Made by a program: the position numbers and the translations under genes
The notes under the pieces: generated by a model
Databases searched by the model: none
Told to the model about the DNA's origin: nothing
The model's input: the letters and a program-made list of their open reading frames with translations, nothing else
NCBI RefSeq assembly: GCF_023705585.1
Contig: NZ_BOQE01000002.1
Location: forward strand, 1 to 64,000
Length of the DNA stretch: 64,000 bases
Reading direction: 5' to 3'
From: Collibacillus ludicampi
Lineage (GTDB): Bacteria; Bacillota; Bacilli; Tumebacillales; BOQE01
Part shown: piece by piece, positions 16,890 to 24,713 of the stretch
How the letters are laid out: the number at the start of each line of letters is the position of its first letter
Numbering within the stretch: position 1 is the first letter of the stretch

Positions 16890-17084
16890 CTATTCCTCTC
16901 GTAATAGTTCCGCTAGGGGAACTTTTAAGACATTCGCAATTCTCTCCAAGAGATCCAACGAAGGTTGTAATGCTCTTTTCTCAATTCGATTGATCGTCGT
17001 ACGATGAACTCCTACACGTTCTGCCAATTCACTTTGTGATAGATTCAATTTCTGCCTCAAGCGTCGAATGTTTTCCCAATACAA
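16890..17084 (-). CDS. XRE-family (Cro/CI-type) repressor, 64 aa
   Basis: A compact helix-turn-helix protein: IRRLRQKLNLSQSELAERVG then VHRTTINRIEKRALQPSL is a complete Cro/CI domain. The start is TTG at 17082-17084 with GGAGGAAATACC upstream. It is divergent from a second XRE gene (17222), with a 17-bp palindromic operator between them, the usual layout of a bistable phage- or ICE-type switch. The end (LAELLREE) has no sensor domain, so regulation would be by level or by an anti-repressor elsewhere. Confidence 0.85.
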   Translation of the reverse strand: MYWENIRRLRQKLNLSQSELAERVGVHRTTINRIEKRALQPSLDLLERIANVLKVPLAELLREE

Positions 17085-17110
17085 GGTATTTCCTCCATAT
17101 TTCCATTTTA

Positions 17111-17127
17111 GTAGCGTATTACGCTAC
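17111..17127. promoter_or_regulatory. Palindromic operator GTAGCGTATTACGCTAC between divergent XRE genes
   Basis: A 17-bp palindrome broken only at the centre, about 25 bp upstream of the minus-strand XRE start and about 95 bp before the plus-strand one. It overlaps where the minus-strand promoter should lie. One more copy, with one change, is at 15757-15773. Confidence 0.75.
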
Positions 17128-17221
17128 ATGTCAACAAAAAATGTCTATATTAACACAATATATGATATTTTCAGTTGTTACAATGAGTGTAGTCCAGCAA
17201 TTTTTAAATAGTGGGTGTCTT

Positions 17222-17533
17222 ATGTTTGACATTGGAGCACGTTTAAAGGAACTACGTGAAAAAAAAGGATTGTCTCAATCCGAATTAGCGGATCTCAGTG
17301 GTGTCGAGCGTGGAACGATCTCTCGAATTGAGAATAATCATCTAACACCTTCTTTATCCACACTCATTACTTTATGTTCATCCCTTGAAGTCACCTTGAG
17401 TGGATTTTTTTGCTTCGATCTTGAGAATATTTCTGAAGAACTTGAGGACCTTTTGTTGGCCGTTAAAAAATTGTCACCGGAACAACTTTCTTTACTTGCA
17501 CAATTCATTAAAAGTATGACTGATTCAAAATAA
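17222..17533 (+). CDS. XRE-family regulator with short C-terminal helix region, 103 aa
   Basis: A longer in-frame ORF exists, but MFDIGARLKELREKKGL at 17222 is the natural start of the helix-turn-helix domain (residues 5-60: SQSELADLSGVERGTISRIE). The C-terminal part (ISEELEDLLLAVKKLSPEQL) is an acidic helical tail that may mediate dimerisation, as in SinR-like proteins. It is divergent from the 64-aa XRE gene and shares its operator region. The ribosome site is weak (GGGTGTC). A GC-rich stem and T run follow the stop. Confidence 0.8.
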   Translation: MFDIGARLKELREKKGLSQSELADLSGVERGTISRIENNHLTPSLSTLITLCSSLEVTLSGFFCFDLENISEELEDLLLAVKKLSPEQLSLLAQFIKSMTDSK

Positions 17534-17568
17534 GGGGTTACCACCTTGGTAGCTCCTTTTGTTTTTTT
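17534..17568 (+). terminator. Terminator after the plus-strand XRE gene
   Basis: GGGGTTACC and GGTAGCTCC pair across a short loop (one or two G-T pairs), followed by TTTTGTTTTTTT. It starts at the stop codon of the XRE gene. Confidence 0.65.
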
Positions 17569-17650
17569 AAGATAAAATACGAAAACCCCCGCGTGAAGCA
17601 AAATGTTTCCCTTTTGGAATTATAATAAGACAAATTTTACCCCTTGTACA

Positions 17651-17686
17651 GAACGTGTGTTCGCGTAATAATAAGAATACATGTTC
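17651..17686 (+). promoter_or_regulatory. Two LexA (DinR) boxes and promoter of the Y-family polymerase gene
   Basis: GAACGTGTGTTC at 17651-17662 matches the Gram-positive LexA consensus (GAAC-N4-GTTC). It sits inside the spacer between TTGTAC (17644-17649) and TAATAA (17666-17671). A second, weaker box GAATACATGTTC is at 17675-17686. This predicts SOS induction of the downstream gene. Confidence 0.85.
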
Positions 17687-17708
17687 GCTTTTTGAGAGGG
17701 GAATCATA

Positions 17709-18938
17709 ATGAAGAACAGGCGCATTCTTCTTTGCGATATGAATTCCTTCTATGCCAGTGTCGAACAAGCCCGTGACCCAAGTCTGCGGGGAAAACCGGT
17801 GATCGTAGCCGGTAACCCTGAAACGAGAAATGGAATTGTGCTCGCGGTTTCAAAAGAAGCGAAGGCCTACGGGGTAAAGACAGCTATGGTTCTTGCAGAA
17901 GCGCTTGGACGATGCCCACAGGCTATTGTTGTGCGTCCGCATATGCAGCTCTACATCGATGTTTCGGTTCATATCATGTCTATCGCCCAACAGTTTACGG
18001 ATCTCGTGGAGGTCTACTCAATCGACGAGCTCTTTATTGATCCCACGGGAACAGAACGACTTTGGGGTGACGCCTGGGAAGTGGCTCGGCAATTTCGTCA
18101 GGCGGTCATGGATACGGTAGGTATACGTTGTAGCATCGGGATCGGCCCGAATAAACTCGTCGCCAAAGTTTGCGCAGACGTAGAAGCGAAGAAAGCTCCG
18201 GAAGGGATTGCTGAATGGACGCCCGATGACATTCCGACGAAAATGTGGCCTTTGCCGATTCGCGATCTTTTTGGCGTCGGCAGCCGTATGGAACACAATT
18301 TTTCTCGTATGGGAATTTTGACGATTGGTGATCTCGCCAAGTATCCAAAGCGTCACCTGGTCAAGCGGTGGGGCCTCATGGGTGAAGTGTATCACTTGTC
18401 CGCAAACGGGATCGACTACTCTCCTGTGACGCCAACGACCTTTCAAAATGCGATGAAAGGCGTGGGACACTCCATTACCCTAGCGCGAGATTATGAGGAT
18501 CAACGCGAAATCGAGATTGTACTCTTGGAGCTGACTGAGGAAGTCTGTAGACGAATGAGGGCGATGAAAAAAGCAGGAAAGACGGTGAACGTCTACGTGC
18601 GGGACGCGGATATGATCCACGGGTTCGCCCGTTCCTTTTCTTTGCCTACCCATACGAACATAACAATGGACATTTACAGAGGGGTTCTCCATGTGTTTCG
18701 GAAATTTTGGTATGGTTCGTCCGTTCGTGCCGTTGGAATGGGGGTAACCAACTTAGCGGATGATACTGAAATGCAGCTAGATCTCTTCAACGATAAGGTC
18801 AGAAAGCGGGCGCTAGGATACACAATGGATAGAATCCGTGCCAAGTACGGTTCTACTGCTCTGATGCGTTGCGCTTCTCTCACTAAAGCCGGCATTCTTC
18901 CTGAAAGAGCTTCGAAAATCGGTGGGCACTATGCGTAA
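17709..18938 (+). CDS. uvrX: Y-family DNA polymerase, UvrX/YqjW type
   Basis: A 409-residue translesion polymerase. ATG at 17709 with AGAGGGG upstream is preferred to the longer ORF start, which lies inside the promoter. Catalytic motifs are intact: ILLCDMNSFYASVEQ (metal Asp), then VYSIDELFIDPTG (Asp-Glu pair), then IRCSIGIGPNKLVAKVCADV. The C-terminal little-finger region ends normally. UvrX/YqjW proteins are SOS-induced and often sit on phages and plasmids next to a YolD-like gene, as here. LexA boxes upstream support DNA-damage induction. Confidence 0.9.
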   Translation: MKNRRILLCDMNSFYASVEQARDPSLRGKPVIVAGNPETRNGIVLAVSKEAKAYGVKTAMVLAEALGRCPQAIVVRPHMQLYIDVSVHIMSIAQQFTDLVEVYSIDELFIDPTGTERLWGDAWEVARQFRQAVMDTVGIRCSIGIGPNKLVAKVCADVEAKKAPEGIAEWTPDDIPTKMWPLPIRDLFGVGSRMEHNFSRMGILTIGDLAKYPKRHLVKRWGLMGEVYHLSANGIDYSPVTPTTFQNAMKGVGHSITLARDYEDQREIEIVLLELTEEVCRRMRAMKKAGKTVNVYVRDADMIHGFARSFSLPTHTNITMDIYRGVLHVFRKFWYGSSVRAVGMGVTNLADDTEMQLDLFNDKVRKRALGYTMDRIRAKYGSTALMRCASLTKAGILPERASKIGGHYA

Positions 18939-18972
18939 AAAGACATGAGCGCAAACCCGCGTCATGTCTTTT
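18937..18972 (+). terminator. Terminator-like hairpin between uvrX and yolD-like genes
   Basis: An 11-bp stem AAAAGACATGA/TCATGTCTTTT with a 13-base loop, directly after the uvrX stop. The short T run makes it a moderate terminator; some read-through into the YolD-like gene is likely. Confidence 0.55.
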
Positions 18973-19043
18973 CCAAAGGGGTTGTATATCAGCAGCAAAA
19001 ACATGGTATCAATCTTCATTAACACAGACAAGAGGTGATCTTT

Positions 19044-19403
19044 GTGGCTCGTCGGGCGTCACTTGCGGAACGCGGAAATAAACTTTGGGAAGGTTCTCGC
19101 ATGATTTTGCCGGAGCATCGGGCGGCGATCACAGAGTATGAGCGAAAGCAGCGTTTGTTGAAAAAGCCGACCCTCGATCCCGATAAATTAGAAGAGATGA
19201 GCCGAAAATTATCGGAAGCCCTGCAGGATGAGAAACTTATCACCATTCACGTATTTCATCCGGAAGGAATTGAACGGGTGCATGTCCTTCCTAAGAAAAT
19301 CGACGTATCTACTCGGATGCTTGTAGGACTCAGTATGCTAGGGGAACGGACTATAAGGATCAAGCTTGACGTCATCATTGATATTGAAGATGCGTTTCAA
19401 TGA
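19044..19403 (+). CDS. YolD-like protein
   Basis: A 119-residue protein of the YolD-like family. GTG at 19044 follows AGAGGTG by six bases and is preferred to the GTG at 19035. The N terminus is basic (ARRASLAERGNKLWEGSRMI), with the family's LPEHRAAI motif. The C-terminal half (ITIHVFHPEGIERV and VSTRMLVGLSMLGERTIRI) is a small beta-rich domain with the conserved pattern of YolD. YolD genes recur next to uvrX/yqjW Y-family polymerases on mobile elements; their biochemical role is not established. Codon use and direction match uvrX. Confidence 0.8.
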   Translation: MARRASLAERGNKLWEGSRMILPEHRAAITEYERKQRLLKKPTLDPDKLEEMSRKLSEALQDEKLITIHVFHPEGIERVHVLPKKIDVSTRMLVGLSMLGERTIRIKLDVIIDIEDAFQ

Positions 19404-19432
19404 TGCCACGAGGAAAAGTGGCATCTTTATTT
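19402..19432 (+). terminator. Terminator after the YolD-like gene
   Basis: A perfect 8-bp stem GATGCCAC/GTGGCATC with an 8-base loop and TTTATTTAT, overlapping the stop codon. Confidence 0.8.
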
Positions 19433-19579
19433 ATGGTTATCGTCCAACTTTTCAAGTATTTGATCGAGTTTCTGATTCATGTTCAATTTGATCTCAACCA
19501 GCTCCCGATGGATACTCGCCATCATCCGGTTTAACTGGCTCATCTGATCTTCAATACGTTCGATTCGTTTCTCATCCAT
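19427..19579 (-). CDS. Small coiled-coil protein, 50 aa
   Basis: A short gene on the minus strand: ATG at 19577-19579, stop TAA at 19427-19429. Hydrophobic residues recur every three or four positions in the sequence (IERIEDQMSQLNRMM and IKLNMNQKLDQILEKLDD), giving one continuous coiled coil. GGTGG lies close upstream. Small coiled-coil proteins of this kind are common on Gram-positive plasmids and phages, but no function can be assigned. Its start overlaps the end of the 56-aa ORF upstream, suggesting coupling. Confidence 0.55.
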   Translation of the reverse strand: MDEKRIERIEDQMSQLNRMMASIHRELVEIKLNMNQKLDQILEKLDDNHK

Positions 19580-19710
19580 ATTTCCACCTTCAATAGTTCA
19601 TTTATGAAATTGGAGACAAGATTCTTCTCAACATCCAATCGATACTTTTCCCAAGCACAATAACAACTCCAAGAGATAACAAAACATTGATTATTTGTCC
19701 GGGCATTCAT
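19540..19710 (-). CDS. Small ORF with strong ribosome site, 56 aa
   Basis: ATG at 19710 is preceded by AGGAGGATTG, a strong site, which is the main evidence for translation. The product (NNQCFVISWSCYCAWEKYRL and so on) is rich in Cys and Trp at the N terminus and basic later; no domain is recognised. It overlaps the 50-aa coiled-coil gene by 40 bp. It could instead be a leader whose translation controls that gene. Confidence 0.4.
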   Translation of the reverse strand: MNARTNNQCFVISWSCYCAWEKYRLDVEKNLVSNFINELLKVEIWMRNESNVLKIR

Positions 19711-20224
19711 CAATCCTCCTATCGTGTTTACTATATATAATAAGGAAGAAACTCGACTTTTTCTTTCCGTATCGACATACACTAAGCAATTTTCACCAAA
19801 AAGTTCCTATTATAAATAATACCATCATATACCAAAATAATAAAGATATACACGAGAAAATTATAATAATTCAAAATAACTTTCGTAATTAGAGCAGAGT
19901 AGTTGGTCAATAGCGGGGTACACCGGATGTGGCCTGGGATGCCGATCCAAATACAGGTGTGGCCGTATTTGACAGAATAATTATTTCTACGTACTTTTTA
20001 TAGTTCATATTTCAGTCAAAATAATAGCCCTATCGGGTCATGTTATTGATTACATATCTGACTACATTTAATGGTAGAAGAAAGGGGATGACGAAAGGCA
20101 TATGGTTTCTCAATTTCAAACAAATCAAGAACAAAAGCAAGAAAATCATGAGAAGGTAAATGAACATCATACGCGCTGTAAATAATAGTAAAAAATTGAA
20201 TAATTATGTTTTTGGGAGTTCGTT
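19711..20224. other. Intergenic region with a promoter and a gene-start fragment
   Basis: AT-rich. A plus-strand promoter TTGACA (19969-19974), 17 bp, TACTTT (19992-19997) points at the PepSY/lipoprotein pair. At 20088-20159 there is a 23-codon ORF after AAAGGGG whose basic and aromatic start resembles the first residues of a membrane permease, so it may be the stump of a deleted gene. I see no other coding signal. Confidence 0.45.
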
Positions 20225-20542
20225 ATGTACCATGTTATAAGAATAATCCATCGTATAGCGGGAATTATTGGTTCTGTCCTCGTTTTAATGATGGCGATAA
20301 CAGGATTATTGTTGAACCATAGATCATTAATCGGTTATAGTTCAGATACCGAAATGAGGTTGCAGAAATTTATTTTTGGACTTCATTCTGGGACTGTGGG
20401 GAACATCTCTATTGTATGGCTTACTGATTTAGGATCGATTTGTATGATTGTTTTAAGTGTGACGGGGTTATGGATATGGTTCAAAGGAAAGAGCATCACA
20501 CCCATAGTAATAAAACGAAAAACAAGGAGAAATGATCAATGA
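20225..20542 (+). CDS. PepSY-associated-type membrane protein
   Basis: A 105-residue protein with GGGAG six bases upstream. It begins VIRIIHRIAGIIGSVLVLMM, a helix with an embedded histidine, then AITGLLLNHRSL, a second helix (VWLTDLGSICMIVLSVTGLWIWF), and a basic tail. The histidine in helix 1, the TGLLLNH motif and the terminal GLWIWF helix are characteristic of PepSY-associated membrane proteins linked to haem or iron handling. It overlaps the downstream lipoprotein gene by four bases. Only the terminal helices of the larger family are present, as in the short versions of this family. Confidence 0.65.
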   Translation: MYHVIRIIHRIAGIIGSVLVLMMAITGLLLNHRSLIGYSSDTEMRLQKFIFGLHSGTVGNISIVWLTDLGSICMIVLSVTGLWIWFKGKSITPIVIKRKTRRNDQ

Positions 20543-21003
20543 TGAAAGCTAAGAATTTGATAACAATCTCATTAGTCCTATTATTTGGTTTGGGGCAAAC
20601 AGGATGCAGTACGTCACAACAACCAACACAAGATCATTCCCATGAAGCAGGGGCAACACATGATCACTCAGATCAATCAAATGCACCGACGAATACTCAA
20701 AAAGAAAAAGCCATCCAAGATGAATTTAACGGTCTTGCAAAAATCGAAACCGATGTGAATAAAGGTGATTTCCAAAGTGCCGAAAAACTATTCGAACAGC
20801 TCCACGAAGAATTTCACTCAGCCATTCTTCCTGCGGTAAAAGAGAAAAATGCAACCGTATACGATGACATACATGATAAGTTTGACTCATTAGAAGAAGC
20901 CCTTCATAGCCAAGATAAAAACAAAACAATAAGTGCGATTAAAACGAGTCGTGACAGCCTTAATCAAGCTGTAAAAGTATTGGGGATTTCGGTTAAACAA
21001 TAG
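20539..21003 (+). CDS. Histidine-rich lipoprotein, possibly metal-binding
   Basis: A 154-residue lipoprotein. The signal peptide ends in a lipobox with Cys23 (LGQTGC). The segment after it has alternating His and Asp residues (DHSHEAGATHDHSDQ), likely to bind metal. The C-terminal 95 residues are helical and charged (KIETDVNKGDFQSAEKLFEQ), resembling small helical-bundle periplasmic-type binding proteins. AAGGAG lies nine bases upstream, and the start overlaps the PepSY-type gene, so the two are cotranscribed and may handle iron, haem or copper at the membrane. The metal is not determinable. Confidence 0.65.
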   Translation: MMKAKNLITISLVLLFGLGQTGCSTSQQPTQDHSHEAGATHDHSDQSNAPTNTQKEKAIQDEFNGLAKIETDVNKGDFQSAEKLFEQLHEEFHSAILPAVKEKNATVYDDIHDKFDSLEEALHSQDKNKTISAIKTSRDSLNQAVKVLGISVKQ

Positions 21004-21022
21004 TCTTAAAAAGGCATAAAAT

Positions 21023-21072
21023 ATAGGGTTACAATTTCGGTCATTTTATCTTCCGATTGTAACCCTATTTTT
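21023..21072 (+). terminator. Terminator after the lipoprotein gene
   Basis: A perfect 13-bp stem ATAGGGTTACAAT/ATTGTAACCCTAT with a 19-base loop, followed by TTTTTT. Confidence 0.85.
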
Positions 21073-21542
21073 TGTTACTTAAGGGTCCCATTAACAAGAG
21101 TTTTTTAGCTGCACCTTTGTGTACTAAACTCTTTTTCCTAGATTATGACATAGCATGTACTACCTCAATTTACCAACTCGTCGCTTCATACCAACTAAAA
21201 GCCAGTTTTTCCTACTCTAGGGATTACCGGCTTCATTACTTTCTAAAATAACCTAATAGTAGTAAAAGTTATAATTATATGTCAATTGGATCATTTATAC
21301 TGACGGATCGCAGACTAGTTGAGTCCGATATTATGTGTAAAAATGGACTCTCTTAAAAATAAGAGAGCCATAGTCAAAAACTCTCGGTTAGAATGAAGTT
21401 GGCGGAAATCATTCTAGGAGAGCATCATCTACCGAAAATTCCCTGAATATAGAAATGCATTATATACTAAAAACAATAATAATTAGGTAAACGAAAATTA
21501 TAATGATTCCAAAAAACTTCTGGGTTGTATCGTCGTAGAATT
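21073..21542. other. Non-coding stretch before the recombination site
   Basis: About 470 bp of AT-rich sequence with no credible gene. It has short internal repeats of ACTCTC/GAGAGT type near 21345-21390, of unclear meaning. The motif CGTAGAATTAT occurs at 21534-21544, partly inside the neighbouring inverted repeat, and again at 21655-21665. Confidence 0.5.
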
Positions 21543-21570
21543 ATAACATAGAATGACAATTCTATGTTAT
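21543..21570. promoter_or_regulatory. 28-bp dif/cer-like recombination site
   Basis: A perfect inverted repeat that can be read as 11-bp arms (ATAACATAGAA and TTCTATGTTAT) around a 6-bp centre (TGACAA): the 11-6-11 plan of Xer core sites. The inner TAGAA matches the corresponding half-site of B. subtilis dif. It lies 160 bp upstream of a Xer-like recombinase gene. CGTAGAATTAT repeats on either side could be accessory sites. Function is inferred from layout. Confidence 0.55.
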
Positions 21571-21729
21571 GATGAAAATAGACCAAAACCGAAACCCCCC
21601 GACACTACGTTAACAGGATTTGGTAAACACCAAAATAACGGGCAAAAATTATGGCGTAGAATTATTTAAGGGGTTTTTATCGGAGAGAATGACCCGGGTA
21701 TGTACATATGAAAGGAGATATGGGGAACT

Positions 21730-22548
21730 TTGATTCAGAAGTTTATCGAGGAAGCCTTACGCGGAAAATCCGAGACGACGATCCGTACCTACGCACACGC
21801 CCTGAAGCAATTTGAAGAGTGGCTGCAAGGAACCGGGGCCGATCTCACGTCATTCGCTAGGAGTGATGTCCAGCAATACATCGACTACCTGACGAGCAAA
21901 CGAAAAAGCGCGGCCACGATCAACAAGATCTGGAACGCGATCAAGAAGTATTGCAAGTGGGCCGGTAAAAAGGAAGCGATTGAGGACATCTCTGTGGTGA
22001 AACCTGTTGACTACAAGCAATTGGCACCCAAGGCCCTCGACCGCCTGGAACGCAACCGCCTGCTGCGCGAGGTGGACCGTACCGGCAACAAGCGAGACAT
22101 TGCGATTGTCACCACCCTTTTGATGACCGGGCTTCGTGTCTCCGAATTGGTAGCGCTCAACCGGGAGGATATTGAGATCAGCGAACGAAAAGGCGAAATG
22201 CGGGTCGTTGGGAAAGGCAATAAGGAGCGGATCATTCCTTTGAACGCCGAAGTACGCCGAGCACTCACCAAGTATCTGGAGGAACGTTCCGACAACCACC
22301 CTGCCCTGTTTCTCAGCAATCGCATGGAACGGATTAGCGTACGATCCGTGCAGCGAATTATCGAGCAATACGGGTTTCATGCGCACCAGTTACGCCATAC
22401 CTTTATCACGGGGTTGGTACGGGACAATCAGGACATTGCGGTGATTCAGTCGTTAAGCGGACACAGTTCTGCGGATATGATTTTGAGGTACAGTCGCCCG
22501 AATGAAGAGGATAAGATTCAGGCGGTGGAGTCGATTTATAAAGACTGA
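21730..22548 (+). CDS. Tyrosine recombinase, XerC/XerD-like
   Basis: A 272-residue site-specific recombinase. TTG start at 21730; AAAGGAG is 12 bases upstream, a long spacing. The N-terminal SAM-like domain (residues 1-90) contains TTIRTYAHALKQFEEWL. The catalytic domain has Arg in MTGLRVSELV, Lys in VVGKGNKERIIPL, His-x-x-Arg in HQLRHTFITG, and the nucleophile Tyr near the end (GHSSADMILRYSRP). All active-site residues are present. It probably resolves multimers of the element or integrates it at a dif-like site; the candidate core site lies just upstream. Confidence 0.85.
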   Translation: MIQKFIEEALRGKSETTIRTYAHALKQFEEWLQGTGADLTSFARSDVQQYIDYLTSKRKSAATINKIWNAIKKYCKWAGKKEAIEDISVVKPVDYKQLAPKALDRLERNRLLREVDRTGNKRDIAIVTTLLMTGLRVSELVALNREDIEISERKGEMRVVGKGNKERIIPLNAEVRRALTKYLEERSDNHPALFLSNRMERISVRSVQRIIEQYGFHAHQLRHTFITGLVRDNQDIAVIQSLSGHSSADMILRYSRPNEEDKIQAVESIYKD

Positions 22549-22702
22549 CAGCATCTTAAACAAATGAAAATCTCCCCTATGTGTTACCCCTTCCCCTTTC
22601 AAAAAAACGCTCAGAAGCGAAAATAGAAGGTCTTTTTCTCGCTGACTTAATGAAAAAATCCCATAAGAGGCAATTAGCTTCTTAAGGGATTTCGGGGGCT
22701 GA

Positions 22703-22948
22703 CTTCTACCATTAGCGGTTTGGCCTGCTAACAAGAAAGCAGACGAACCGCCAATAACGGCCGACTACCTTCTTATGCCCATCGGAGACGCCGGAGCCAC
22801 TTTCACTACTGCACAAATCAAAGCCACCTGCTTGACCGCAACTTCGGGATCTATCATTATATGTCATATGAACCATCAGGAGAAAGACACCGCCGAGGGA
22901 ATCATGGCAGTTGTCCCTGAACTAAAAAAAGAGGATTCAGGTTTGTGA
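22703..22948 (+). pseudogene. ORF fragment without a start codon
   Basis: An open frame of 81 codons with coding-like composition (ADYLLMPIGDAGATFTTAQI, then TSGSIIICHMNHQEKD) ending in TGA at 22946-22948. It has no plausible start or ribosome site and is bounded upstream by TGA. It looks like the 3' part of a gene whose beginning has been lost. I do not recognise the family. It lies between the recombinase and alkA genes, a place where insertion and deletion are expected. Confidence 0.35.
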
Positions 22949-23012
22949 AATTAGATACCTATCCACTGCAATAATATCTGAGCCCCAAAATTCGCATGCC
23001 AAAGGAGCCCAC

Positions 23013-23037
23013 GGACACGCTTTAGTGTCCTTTTTTT
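23013..23037 (+). terminator. Terminator upstream of alkA
   Basis: GGACAC/GTGTCC stem, 6-base loop, seven T. It ends transcription from the left before the alkA gene begins. Confidence 0.8.
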
Positions 23038-23058
23038 GATATGAGGAGGTATGAATAA

Positions 23059-23988
23059 ATGATCTGGAAGGATGACGGTAAGAGAGTCTCTATCCTATCC
23101 GATGATTTCAATTATGAGGAGTGTCTTCTTTATCTGAATCGAAATCCCAATGAAATTTTACATGTTGTGAATAGGGATCATAAGACGATTACCAAAGTGA
23201 TCAAGTTGATTCAAAAACCGGTCCTCTTCCAGATTCAAAGAGAAAGGAATCAACTTGTTGTGTCATTTCCTATGGGTACGCCTGATGAAGAAACTCGTAA
23301 AGCAACCGCTTTTTATATCATGAACTGGCTCGATCTCGGTAGAAATCTTGAGCCGTTTTATCAATTGGCTGATGAAGATCCGATTCTACAAAACGTTGTC
23401 CATTGTTATAAGGGGCTTCGCATTGTTGGTGTGCTGGATTTGTTTGAGGCCCTCTGTTGGGCTATTATGGGACAACAGGTCAGCCTTCATGTCGCCTATT
23501 TATTAAAAAAAAGATTTGTTGAAGCTTTTGGAGAGTATGTATTCTGGGAAGGACAAAATTATTGGGTGTTTCCCACTTTTCAAACTATTGTCAAAGTAAG
23601 CGTACAAGACTTACTCCCTCTCAAATTTACACAGAATAAAGCAGAGTATATTCTTGGTGTTGCTCAGCTTATGCAAGAAGGAAAATTGTCTAAAGATATC
23701 TTGCATCAATATACAGATTTAGCCGACATTGAAAAGCATTTAATGGCGATCCGGGGGATCGGGCGATGGACAGCCAACTACGTCATCATGAGGTGTTTAC
23801 GACATCCAGATGCGTTTCCGATTACAGACGTTGGTTTACACAATGCCTTAAAGCATGTTCTTCAACTTGAACACAAACCAAGCCTTCAGGAGGTTGAGGA
23901 ATGGTCTAAGAATTGGGGTCACTGGAAAGCTTATGCTACCTTTTATCTATGGAGGACGTTATGGAATGATAAATATCCTAGCGCATGA
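23059..23988 (+). CDS. alkA: DNA-3-methyladenine glycosylase II (AlkA family)
   Basis: A 309-residue base-excision enzyme with GGAGG 11 bases upstream. The helix-hairpin-helix motif [18 protein letters not shown] and the following [10 protein letters not shown] carry the catalytic Asp of the HhH-GPD superfamily. [18 protein letters not shown] matches the start of the catalytic domain, where the family has AI..QQ(V/I)S. The N-terminal 90 residues are the TATA-box-like domain. It removes alkylated bases from DNA. It lies close upstream of hfq in the same direction and may be cotranscribed with it. Confidence 0.88.
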   Translation: MIWKDDGKRVSILSDDFNYEECLLYLNRNPNEILHVVNRDHKTITKVIKLIQKPVLFQIQRERNQLVVSFPMGTPDEETRKATAFYIMNWLDLGRNLEPFYQLADEDPILQNVVHCYKGLRIVGVLDLFEALCWAIMGQQVSLHVAYLLKKRFVEAFGEYVFWEGQNYWVFPTFQTIVKVSVQDLLPLKFTQNKAEYILGVAQLMQEGKLSKDILHQYTDLADIEKHLMAIRGIGRWTANYVIMRCLRHPDAFPITDVGLHNALKHVLQLEHKPSLQEVEEWSKNWGHWKAYATFYLWRTLWNDKYPSA

Positions 23989-24044
23989 TTTTCCTTCCCT
24001 TTCCCCTCCATTTCGCTTATATTGGAGATAATGGAGGGGAAATC

Positions 24045-24293
24045 ATGGCGAACCAAACCGTTGAAAAAGAAACATCTAAAAAAGGAACAAAGCAGCAACA
24101 GATCAACGTGCAAGATAAAATTCTGAACGATCTTCGTACTTCAAAAAAGAAGGTCAAAATTTTCATGATAAACGGCTTTCAAATGATAGGTACGATAGAG
24201 ATGTTCGATAATTTCACGATCTTATTGATAAACGAAATGGGAAAACAACAACTTCTTTATAAACATGCCATCTCGACAATACAGCTCGGATAA
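24045..24293 (+). CDS. hfq: Hfq RNA chaperone, plasmid-type copy
   Basis: An 82-residue Hfq starting MANQ at 24045 with GGAGGGG upstream; the longer frame has no ribosome site. Sm1 is [21 protein letters not shown] and Sm2 contains YKHAIST, both close to the consensus, with the conserved Gln in QDKILN for proximal-face RNA binding. It forms a hexameric ring that pairs small RNAs with mRNAs. The N-terminal 20 residues are a charged extension ([14 protein letters not shown]) longer than in B. subtilis Hfq. An hfq on what appears to be a mobile element is unusual, and several candidate RNAs lie in this window. Confidence 0.9.
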   Translation: MANQTVEKETSKKGTKQQQINVQDKILNDLRTSKKKVKIFMINGFQMIGTIEMFDNFTILLINEMGKQQLLYKHAISTIQLG

Positions 24294-24304
24294 AAATAGA
24301 GGCA

Positions 24305-24392
24305 GTGGTACCTTTTAGCGCGTGAAAAAGTACCACAGATACTCTCATGGCCCTCACGCTGAACAGAGGGGGTTCTCCCCCTCTGTTTTCAT
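24305..24392 (+). terminator. Two hairpins after hfq, the second a terminator
   Basis: First a 12-bp stem (GTGGTACCTTTT, paired with its near-complement ending GTACCAC) at 24305-24336. Then CAGAGGGGG/CCCCCTCTG with a 4-base loop and TTTT at 24364-24389, a strong rho-independent terminator. Confidence 0.8.
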
Positions 24393-24438
24393 TATGGCGA
24401 ACTCTCAGAATCATAAAAAATAAATAAGAGGTGAATCA

Positions 24439-24681
24439 ATGCAGGTTATACCATTTGGATTTCACTTTGATTTTCTTTTCAAATCTTTCCTATCTATTGT
24501 TTTGTGTATGCTTTTCATTTCATGTGTTTTGGGCCTCTTATATAGACTAACTTTCAAATGGCTACCTAATGATGTTTACGATTTCGGGTTGAAAATCGTA
24601 TTAGGATCGGGAGTATTGTTCGGAATTTACTTAGGATTAAAAAGCATGAAAACAAGTGAGGATGAAACAATAAAAAATTGA
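24439..24681 (+). CDS. Small two-helix membrane protein
   Basis: An 80-residue protein with AGAGGTG seven bases upstream. It has two hydrophobic helices (residues 14-37 and 52-69) and a short charged C terminus. I do not recognise the family and see no motif. It overlaps by a few bases the longer reading frame of the next gene, so the two may be an operon. Confidence 0.55.
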   Translation: MQVIPFGFHFDFLFKSFLSIVLCMLFISCVLGLLYRLTFKWLPNDVYDFGLKIVLGSGVLFGIYLGLKSMKTSEDETIKN

Positions 24682-24713
24682 CCAGAATGATTACTATTAG
24701 AGGAGGCGATGGG

